Origin: Pantoea ananatis LMG 2665
GTDB taxonomy: Bacteria > Pseudomonadota > Gammaproteobacteria > Enterobacterales > Enterobacteriaceae
Reading direction: 5' to 3'
DNA: 64,000 nucleotides
Assembly (NCBI RefSeq): GCF_000710035.2
Contig: NZ_JMJJ01000009.1
Location: 62,001 to 126,000, forward strand
Below are positions 57,746 through 64,000 of this stretch, one piece after another; position 1 is the first letter of the stretch; every line of letters starts with the position of its first letter. The notes below the pieces were generated by a model. The model did no database searches and was not told the DNA's origin. It saw nothing but the letters and a program-made list of their open reading frames with translations. The position numbers were made by a program, and so were the translations under genes.

Positions 57746-59680
57746 TTATGCTACAGCGGGTTTGCCTGATAACAGATCCAGAACATCCTGTACGCTTTCT
57801 GTACGTGCCAGTTGTTCAATGACCTGCTCATCATCGAGCGCGTTCGTCAGGCTGGTAATCACCTGAATGTGCTCGTTATTGCGGGCAGCTATACCAATCA
57901 CCAAACGTGCCACTTCATCAGGTTCCTCGCCAAACTGAACGCCGGCAGGGTACTGGCAGAAAACCACACCCGTTTTCAGTACACGGTCTTTCGCTTCAAC
58001 GGTACCGTGCGGCACAGCAATCGACTCGCCAAGATAGGTTGGCGTCAGCTTTTCGCGCGCCAGCATGGCATCAATGTATTCGGGTTCTACGTAGCCGCCT
58101 TTGACTAACTGCTCACCGGCAAAGCGAATCGCCTGCTCTTTATTGCTGGCACTCAGCCCCAGGAAAACGTTGCTCTGGCCGAGTTTAAACAGGTTGGCAT
58201 GGCTGTCATCGTAGCTGTCACCCAGCGTCTTCTGTACGGCTTCGCGGTTAGCTTCACTGCGATTAGCCGCCACCAGGCGCTCGGTCAGCGTGCTATAAAG
58301 TGCACTGTCCAGGAAGTTATTTAAGGAAATGTGCTGGGCATGAGGCGCCTGACGGATGGCTCGTTCAGTAAGATCGCGATGGGTAATCACCAGATCAACG
58401 TCACCCGGTAAGGCATTAATCGCGCTGTTGGTGACCGACACGTTACTCAGACCTGCATCATGGACCTTCTTACGCAGGACACCAGCGCCCATGGCGCTTG
58501 AGCCCATACCTGCATCGCAGGCCACAATGATTTTACGCACATGGTCCAGATCTACGCTCATCGCGTCGCTCGCAACCGGCGCACCTGTCAGACTCTGACC
58601 TTTTGACTGCGCTTTCATATCACGCATACGCTGCGTAGCCGCTTCAATATCGTCATCTTCTTTCACTTTGCTGGTCTTCAACAAAATGGCAGAAATCACA
58701 AACGACACCGCAAATGCAGCAAAGATGGCGGCGATATTGGCAAAGTAAGCCCCTTTTGGGGTCATGGCCAATACGGCCAGGATAGAACCTGGTGAAGCAG
58801 GCGATACCAGACCACCGTGCAGTACGGTCAGCGTAAAGACACCGGTCATTCCGCCAAGGATGACGGCCAGCAGCAGGCGTGGTGCCATCAGCACGTAAGG
58901 GAAGTAGATCTCGTGAATACCGCCCAGGAAGTGGATGATCGCCGCGCCCCCAGCAGACTGTTTAGCACTGCCGCGCCCAAAAAACATATAGGCCATCAGC
59001 ACGCCCATCCCCGGACCCGGGTTGGCTTCGATCAGGAAGAAAATTGATTTCCCTGCTTCACTTGCCTGCTGAATACCCAGAGGTGAGAAAATCCCGTGGT
59101 TAATCGCGTTGTTCAGGAACAGGATTTTTGCAGGTTCAACGAAGATTGACGTCAATGGCAGCAGGTTGTTCTGCACCATCAGGTTAACGCCCGTGGCAAG
59201 AATGTGTGAAAGACCTTCAACCAGCGGACCAATCGCCATAAAAGCCAGCATGGCCAACAGCATACCGATAATACCGGCAGAGAAGTTGTTCACCAGCATC
59301 TCAAAGCCGCTTTTGATTTTACCGTCAACCATACGGTCAAAAGATTTGATCGCCCAGCCGCCAAGTGGGCCCGCAATCATTGAGCCGAGGAACATCGGCA
59401 TATCAGCACCGACAATTACCCCCATCGTAGTGATTGCGCCAACCACCCCACCGCGATCGCCACCGACCAGGCGTCCACCGGTATAACCGATCAGGAGTGG
59501 CAGCAGGTAAGTGATCATTGGGGCGACCAGTTTCGCCAGCGTTTCGTTAGGGATCCATCCTGTTGGAATAAACAGCGCGGTGATAATACCCCAGGCGATA
59601 AATGCGCCAATGTTAGGCATCACCATATTACTCAAAAAGCGACCAAAGCTTTGTACTTTGACCTTTACTGATGAGGACAT
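57746..59680 (-). CDS. mtlA: Mannitol-specific PTS enzyme IICBA
   Basis: A 644-residue PTS permease (E. coli 637). The IIC domain (about residues 1-340) has the membrane segments and the GIHEIYFPYVLMAPR motif. The IIB domain carries the phosphocysteine in KIIVACDAGMGSSAMGA, and the IIA domain carries the phosphohistidine in AVPHGTVEAKDRV. It takes up mannitol and phosphorylates it. I use the ATG at 59680 (MSSSVKVKVQSFG), with AAGGGG upstream. The promoter region has four CRP-type boxes. Confidence 0.97.
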   Translation of the reverse strand: MSSSVKVKVQSFGRFLSNMVMPNIGAFIAWGIITALFIPTGWIPNETLAKLVAPMITYLLPLLIGYTGGRLVGGDRGGVVGAITTMGVIVGADMPMFLGSMIAGPLGGWAIKSFDRMVDGKIKSGFEMLVNNFSAGIIGMLLAMLAFMAIGPLVEGLSHILATGVNLMVQNNLLPLTSIFVEPAKILFLNNAINHGIFSPLGIQQASEAGKSIFFLIEANPGPGMGVLMAYMFFGRGSAKQSAGGAAIIHFLGGIHEIYFPYVLMAPRLLLAVILGGMTGVFTLTVLHGGLVSPASPGSILAVLAMTPKGAYFANIAAIFAAFAVSFVISAILLKTSKVKEDDDIEAATQRMRDMKAQSKGQSLTGAPVASDAMSVDLDHVRKIIVACDAGMGSSAMGAGVLRKKVHDAGLSNVSVTNSAINALPGDVDLVITHRDLTERAIRQAPHAQHISLNNFLDSALYSTLTERLVAANRSEANREAVQKTLGDSYDDSHANLFKLGQSNVFLGLSASNKEQAIRFAGEQLVKGGYVEPEYIDAMLAREKLTPTYLGESIAVPHGTVEAKDRVLKTGVVFCQYPAGVQFGEEPDEVARLVIGIAARNNEHIQVITSLTNALDDEQVIEQLARTESVQDVLDLLSGKPAVA

Positions 59681-59823
59681 AAGCCCACCCCTTGTTGAGA
59701 CGCGCTGCAACAGGAGCGCGCGTTTGTTTTTGTTTAGCCACTACGGCGATGAGCCGTCAGTATTACTGTATGCAGGCGGACTTTATCACGCGAATAGTGG
59801 ACTGCGTAGTGCACGAGGCTTAG

Positions 59824-59839
59824 TGTGATTTAGGTCACA
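59824..59839. promoter_or_regulatory. CRP site 1 of mtlA
   Basis: TGTGATTTAGGTCACA is a perfect TGTGA-N6-TCACA CRP site, 144 bp upstream of the mtlA start. Confidence 0.85.
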
Positions 59840-59867
59840 TTTATGTCGGGGGGATGGGGGGTTATTG

Positions 59868-59883
59868 AGTGACTTTTATCACA
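59868..59883. promoter_or_regulatory. CRP site 2 of mtlA
   Basis: AGTGACTTTTATCACA matches the CRP consensus with one mismatch. Confidence 0.75.
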
Positions 59884-59940
59884 GAAATGAGCCATTACGG
59901 CGAGAAGACGACGGATTTTTAGCCATCGAAATCGATTTAT

Positions 59941-59956
59941 AGTGATTGCGATCACA
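59941..59956. promoter_or_regulatory. CRP site 3 of mtlA
   Basis: AGTGATTGCGATCACA matches the CRP consensus with one mismatch. Confidence 0.75.
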
Positions 59957-59984
59957 TTTATGGCGTTGAGCTTTGTTTGATAAA

Positions 59985-60000
59985 TGAGACTAAGATCACA
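59985..60000. promoter_or_regulatory. CRP site 4 of mtlA
   Basis: TGAGACTAAGATCACA matches the CRP consensus with one mismatch in the left half. Confidence 0.65.
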
Positions 60001-60015
60001 ATTTAATTTAATGAA

Positions 60016-60050
60016 AAACGGGCCGGATCACATTTTGATCAGGCCCGTTT
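60016..60050 (-). terminator. Terminator after yiaF
   Basis: AAACGGGCC and GGCCCGTTT are complementary, an inner GATCA/TGATC helix continues the stem, and on the minus strand five Ts follow. It lies about 65 bp after the yiaF stop. Confidence 0.75.
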
Positions 60051-60115
60051 GAATGCGGAATCATGATTTCACGTGGCTCAGGTTAGGCGGTGAATGACCC
60101 GTCCCTGCACGCCGA

Positions 60116-60832
60116 TTATTGCAAATTACCCTGTACTGCACTTTTAGCCTGGCTCAGCGCTTGCACATTAGCTGATAAGCTCGTCATTAAGTCATTATAT
60201 TGCGTCGCCTGTTCCTGAGTTGGGAACTGAACGCCACCGTTATTGAAACTGACGCGTGTTCCCTGAGCCTGCAAAAACTCACCTGTCTTTACAGCATCCT
60301 GGCTAAGTGCCTGCAGTTTGGGTAGCAATGGGATCAACTGGCCAGCAGGCTGCGTCACCACTTTGTCATACGCGGTATCGAAGACTTTTTTCAGGTCGTC
60401 GTTTTGCTTAAGCGCGCTTTTACTTTTATCTGCCTGCATTTTTGCGGTTTCCAGTTGCTGGGTAGCCACCGTCAACGCGCTGTTGGCCTGGGCCAGTGAG
60501 TCGTGGCGGCTCAGATAGTCCTGCGGCACATGAATAGCAGAAAGTTCATCCACCACCGGACGCATCCCCTGATCCACAGCTTTGTTCGCCTGCTGCGAGA
60601 AGCCATAAAGAATGGCGTAATCACCGGTGAAAGGGCCAAAACTTTGTTTCTGATTTTCACTCAGGCTGGGTAGATGTTCACCGCTACGCATAACGGTATT
60701 TTGCAAAAAATCGATAAACGCTTTGCGCTGTTCGCCCTCTTTATCACCACATGCGGTAAGTTGCAGCACAAGAAGCACGCCAGTCAGCAAAATGCCGCTG
60801 CGTGCCAGGATACGGGAAATGCCTGAAGCCAT
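60116..60832 (-). CDS. yiaF: YiaF, DUF3053 lipoprotein
   Basis: A 238-residue lipoprotein: the signal ends in LQLTAC, with the lipidated cysteine at about residue 27, followed by GDKEGEQRKAFIDFLQNTVMRSGEHLP as in E. coli YiaF. The rest is mainly helical (VATQQLETAKMQADKSKSALKQNDDLKKVF) and its function is unknown. The ATG at 60832 has AGGAG 9 bp upstream. A longer frame upstream lacks a signal peptide and is rejected. In E. coli yiaF sits between ghrB and yiaG. Confidence 0.92.
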   Translation of the reverse strand: MASGISRILARSGILLTGVLLVLQLTACGDKEGEQRKAFIDFLQNTVMRSGEHLPSLSENQKQSFGPFTGDYAILYGFSQQANKAVDQGMRPVVDELSAIHVPQDYLSRHDSLAQANSALTVATQQLETAKMQADKSKSALKQNDDLKKVFDTAYDKVVTQPAGQLIPLLPKLQALSQDAVKTGEFLQAQGTRVSFNNGGVQFPTQEQATQYNDLMTSLSANVQALSQAKSAVQGNLQ

Positions 60833-61849
60833 GGGTTCAACTCCTGTCGGTAAAACTGGCTGATGTCCGGATAAGCAGTGGCCTAAAGAATAGAACAAAG
60901 GATAACGGCCACACAATGCGAAAGCGCGATGTAAGGCCATAACCTGTAAGAAAGTTTGCCTTAAGCGTGTTTAAGATGATGTTACAGGCTTATGGTGTCA
61001 GAAAAGAAGGCCAGCGCATCCGCGACTCGGGCTTTTTTGCACCGATAACGAGCCCGCGCGAAGGGAAGCTAACGGATCCGTAAGTATAGGTCATAAATAA
61101 TTAATTCCATCTTATGTTTCTAGCGACACAGATGTTCCATCTGAATCGTTAACGTTAAACGTCCATTAACGAGTTGCCCTAAAATTGTTCGTCTGCATTA
61201 AAGTGGTGCAAACGCCTGCATGAACGCAATCACTGGCACGAATCGCACAAATTATCGTGTTCACTATAATTAAAACGTCATGTTGTCCTTCGATGATAAA
61301 GCTGACTCCCTTTTTAGCGCTTCCGGCGCCACCTACGTCAGGCCTGGCAAGTGTTTTTTTATTTTGGAAGCAAGAAAGGCGTGATGGCTGACAGCATACT
61401 CCAGCCTGTATATGTTCAAAAAATGAAAGTCTGGCGCATATTTTGCAACCAACTCACAGAGCCGGTGCGGTTATCCTGGCCAGTTCATCACCTGATTGCC
61501 GGCCATAGAGAAAACGCGACCAGCGCTGTTGACAGACGCTGTGGTAACAAAACCAATCGCTTCAAAAGGTTAAGTTGCTTAACCATTTTTCAGAATTGTA
61601 AAGTTAAAAAAAATGTTTAATTTGCGCTGCAAATTGTCAGGTATCTATCCATACTTAGTCTCCCGGCATTTGTGGCATTGTGTTGACATGTTTAACAGCA
61701 ATGCAGGTCAGGCTGTGTCCCATAAGGGTTTTCTTACAATAAAAACAAACTCTTAAGGGATGCAGCTTGCTTAATCCGGTTTCTGAGCCTGATTTCAGGT
61801 TCTTGTACCTTCTTTCACGTGATTCATAGTGAGTTTTAAGGAGTTCTCT
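60833..61849. other. Long intergenic region, 1017 bp, no supported gene
   Basis: This is the largest gap in the window, between the divergent yiaF and yiaG genes. An 89-codon frame (61351-61620) has no similarity, a poor start and an A+T-rich tail, and I do not accept it. A TATAAT at 61265-61270 with a weak -35 could drive an unseen transcript. Several A+T-rich tracts stand out. Confidence 0.55.
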
Positions 61850-62143
61850 ATGGAGTTAAAAGACCCAATGTTTGAATTGCTCAGCAGCCTTGAGCAGATT
61901 GTTTTGACACGTGATAACAGCCCTGTAGCGCTGCAAACTCAGCGTCAGCCAGCCGTGCCAGAGCCACAGCGTTTACGCGAAATGGCAGGAATGCAGGTAG
62001 ATGAGTTTGCCAGGATTATGGGCGTTAGCGTTTCTTCGGTTAAAAGCTGGGAAGCCCAGCGTACGCGTCCTTCCGCAACTGCACAAAAATTGATGAAATT
62101 ACTTCACGCCAATCCTTACCTTGGGCGTCAGTTACTCGATTAA
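61850..62143 (+). CDS. yiaG: HTH-type regulator YiaG
   Basis: A 97-residue DNA-binding protein with a Cro/C1-type helix-turn-helix in the C-terminal half (LREMAGMQVDEFARIMGVSVSSVKSWEAQRTRPS). The N-terminus KDPMFELLSSLEQIVL matches E. coli YiaG. It resembles the antitoxin-type NadS/HigA regulators, but no toxin gene is next to it. The ATG at 61850 has an excellent AAGGAG site. Its targets are unknown. Confidence 0.92.
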   Translation: MELKDPMFELLSSLEQIVLTRDNSPVALQTQRQPAVPEPQRLREMAGMQVDEFARIMGVSVSSVKSWEAQRTRPSATAQKLMKLLHANPYLGRQLLD

Positions 62144-62257
62144 GTCACTAAGTCGTATCCCGGCTTTTGTTGGCGCCGGTCACGTGAGTGACCGGCCGTT
62201 CAATACCTCTCCCTGTTGACAGGCTTCGTTAAACCCGTTTCCAGTCCGTCCTGTCGG

Positions 62258-63505
62258 TCAGCTAAACTTTGGCAAGATGTTAAGCACATTGCCAAACCAG
62301 CAGATGATGACGATAACACCAAATAAAATGACCACAGCCGGAATAACCTTTCCGCCCCAGACAGTGAATGTTTTATCGGGAAAGCGTTTTCTCGATTTTA
62401 ATGCCAGCAGGGCAGGGACGATAACTGCCCAGATTGTTGCGCACAATCCTGCGCCACCGATACCGTAAATAAAACCATTCGGGAAGAGCAAATATAAGAT
62501 GCTGGGAGGTAGAAAGGTTAACAGCACCGTTTTAAATCGTCCAAAGTGGGAATTATCGATTTTAAACAGATCCGCCAGATAGTCGAACAACCCCAACGTG
62601 ACCCCAAAGAAAGAGCTGGCCACGGCGAGATTAGAAAAAACCAGTAAGAAAAATTCAATGACGCCGCCAGGATGCGTTCCCATAAAAGACTTCACCAGCG
62701 CGTCAACATTTCCGCCCGAAGAAATGATTTCTTTGAATTTTTCACGTGGGATATTCCCCATGGTGCAATACAGCCAAAAAAGATAGATAAACAGCGCCAG
62801 CAGTGAACCAAGAACAATGCTTTTAACCAGCTTATCTTTTCGTTTTCCATAACAAATGATCAGGCTGGGGATATTACCGTGAAAGCCAAAAGAGGCAAGG
62901 CAAACCGGAACGGCCATAAATATATAGGGAAAATAACGATTGCTTTCACTGATACCGCTAACATCGCTAAGGATTGAAAAATCAACTTTGAAAAATAAAG
63001 AGCCAAAAACAATGACGAAGGCTAAGATTTTAATACCCAAAAAGAGCGAGGTGATTCTGCTGGCTGCCAGAGAGCTAATCCATAACACGCTGGCAACGAA
63101 AACCGCTGTACCGATGCCGATAACACGTGAAGGTATCGTCATGCTGGAATGCATGGACAGGGTTTCGCTAATAATCGCGCCGTTAGCGGAGATATAAGCG
63201 TAAGTCAGTATATACAACACAAAAGCAACGGTAATACCGCTTATTACATTCCATCTTTTACCCAGCAGATCTTTGGTCAATGTATTGAAGCTTGAGCCTG
63301 TTGGATAGTTCAGGTTAGCTTCCAGTAACAGCAGACCGGAATGAAGCATGGAAAACCAGGCGATGATCAAGATGAAAGCGCCCCAGAAGAACCACGCGCC
63401 CGCAAGATCGACAGGGAGTGCAAACATCCCCCCACCGATTACGGTTCCAGCGATAACCATCACGCCCCAAAAGGCGGAGTGTTTCTGATCTGTATTTTCT
63501 TCCAT
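62258..63505 (-). CDS. tnaB: Low-affinity tryptophan permease TnaB
   Basis: A 415-residue aromatic amino-acid permease with 11-12 membrane segments, very close to E. coli TnaB (FWGVMVIAGTVIGGGMFALPVDLAGAWFFWG, FGFHGNIPSLIICYGKRKDKL, FGVTLGLFDYLADLFKIDNSH). It brings in tryptophan for tryptophanase. It is downstream of tnaA in the same direction after 112 bp, the tna operon order. In E. coli this operon follows mnmE; here it is next to yiaG. Confidence 0.96.
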   Translation of the reverse strand: MEENTDQKHSAFWGVMVIAGTVIGGGMFALPVDLAGAWFFWGAFILIIAWFSMLHSGLLLLEANLNYPTGSSFNTLTKDLLGKRWNVISGITVAFVLYILTYAYISANGAIISETLSMHSSMTIPSRVIGIGTAVFVASVLWISSLAASRITSLFLGIKILAFVIVFGSLFFKVDFSILSDVSGISESNRYFPYIFMAVPVCLASFGFHGNIPSLIICYGKRKDKLVKSIVLGSLLALFIYLFWLYCTMGNIPREKFKEIISSGGNVDALVKSFMGTHPGGVIEFFLLVFSNLAVASSFFGVTLGLFDYLADLFKIDNSHFGRFKTVLLTFLPPSILYLLFPNGFIYGIGGAGLCATIWAVIVPALLALKSRKRFPDKTFTVWGGKVIPAVVILFGVIVIICWFGNVLNILPKFS

Positions 63506-63617
63506 GGTGTCCTCTCAACAATATTCTTCGCTTTTATCGTTGTTATAATTTTTATGCCTGACAGGCAGGGTAATGGAGCAGCCGTGGCCAAAACAGCTGC
63601 TCACTGTACAGGTATGA

Positions 63618-64000
63618 CTATGAAATCTCTTTAAGTTTTGCGGTGAAATGGCGCAAAACCTTAGGCTCATAGGTAAAGGCTAATCCTTTTATGGTGCTCG
63701 CATTCTCTTTCACATGCTCAAAAGCTTCGATAATGAAGTCCATATGCGTTTGTGTGTAGGTGGCTCTGGGAACGGTTAACCGCAACAGTTCGGCCGGACA
63801 GGGCAGTTGTTCTCCTGATTTAGGATCGCGGCCTAGCAAAAACGAGCCGATCTCGACTGCCCGGATACCGGCCACTTTATATAACTCGCAGGCGAGTGCC
63901 TGAGCCGGGAACTGATGCCCCGGAATGTACGGCAATAATTTTCCGGCATCGACAAAGGCAGCATGGCCACCGGCTTGCTGGCAGGTCACACCAATCGATT
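63618..64000 (-). CDS. tnaA: Tryptophanase TnaA, 3' part
   Basis: The gene enters from the right end of the window, so only the last 127 or so residues are seen. They include [46 protein letters not shown] and [28 protein letters not shown], and end FTAKLKEIS, clearly tryptophanase rather than tyrosine phenol-lyase. The enzyme splits tryptophan into indole, pyruvate and ammonia. The catalytic PLP lysine and the start are outside the window, as would be the tnaC leader. Confidence 0.95.
   Translation of the reverse strand, partial: SIGVTCQQAGGHAAFVDAGKLLPYIPGHQFPAQALACELYKVAGIRAVEIGSFLLGRDPKSGEQLPCPAELLRLTVPRATYTQTHMDFIIEAFEHVKENASTIKGLAFTYEPKVLRHFTAKLKEIS

Larger units (their letters stand above)
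59681..60115. other. mtlA upstream region, 435 bp
   Basis: No gene is seen. The region carries the four CRP-type boxes and, at its far end, the yiaF terminator. E. coli mtlA is also preceded by several CRP sites. Confidence 0.75.

Noticed and set aside
61351..61620. 89-codon plus-strand frame between yiaF and yiaG
   Set aside because: No recognisable family, poor ribosome site and an A+T-rich lysine-rich end typical of non-coding DNA.
61850..62143. yiaG as the antitoxin of a toxin-antitoxin pair
   Set aside because: The helix-turn-helix resembles HigA-type antitoxins, but no toxin gene lies on either side, and E. coli YiaG is also solitary.

Overview
The window is chromosomal DNA of a member of the Enterobacterales, most likely the family Erwiniaceae (Pantoea/Erwinia-like). 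The evidence is high protein identity by eye to Escherichia coli across housekeeping genes (dnaA-dnaN-recF-gyrB, rpmH-rnpA-yidD-yidC-mnmE, glyQS, sodA, mtlADR). In addition ibpA stands alone, without ibpB, which is a known trait of Erwiniaceae. The genus is inferred, not proven. I see no rRNA, tRNA, CRISPR array, prophage or complete insertion sequence.

Layout. 1-2.9 kb: the end of a LysR regulator, then a convergent pair made of a CitA-type citrate transporter and an orphan periplasmic binding protein. 3.3-9.5 kb: a beta-glucoside/cellobiose PTS operon (IIB, IIC, 6-phospho-beta-glucosidase, IIA, LamB-type porin) and its divergent LacI regulator, with two LacI-type operators in the divergent region. 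9.5-14.5 kb: a ROK repressor, dnaT-dnaC, an unknown membrane protein, tag and yiaD. 14.6-21 kb: two LacI regulators and a 2-ketogluconate operon (kguE, kguK, kguT, then ghrB acting as kguD) behind a palindrome that resembles a PtxS operator. 21-28.3 kb: avtA, eamA, a Tat-exported amidohydrolase, an Rpn-family nuclease in a less conserved patch, ibpA with a sigma-32 promoter and RNA thermometer, yidQ and yidR.

28.4-43.9 kb: the conserved replication and ribosome block yidA-gyrB-recF-dnaN-dnaA (minus strand) and, divergent from it, rpmH-rnpA-yidD-yidC-mnmE. This is followed by a RutE-like nitroreductase, yieE, adeP and yieH. 43.9-48.2 kb: wecH and glyQS. 48.4-55.8 kb: two outer-membrane protein genes (MipA/OmpV and Ail/Lom type), yibF, the formate dehydrogenase accessory genes fdhE and fdhD placed back to back without the fdoGHI operon that separates them in E. 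coli, sodA, a VirK/YbjX protein and yibL. 55.9-60 kb: the mannitol operon mtlA-mtlD-mtlR behind four CRP-like boxes. 60-64 kb: yiaF, yiaG, tnaB and the 3' end of tnaA.

Several carbon-source modules (citrate, beta-glucosides, 2-ketogluconate, mannitol, tryptophan) sit around a conserved core. The most notable points are: the kgu operon built onto ghrB; the yiaD-ghrB / yiaF-yiaG cluster known from E. coli, split here by about 40 kb with orientation kept; the loss of fdoGHI between fdhE and fdhD; the catalytically unusual PPTase-like YieE; and strong unexplained hairpins between dnaN and recF, between the PTS IIA gene and its porin, and between mtlA and mtlD. I did not find a clearly new multi-gene system.
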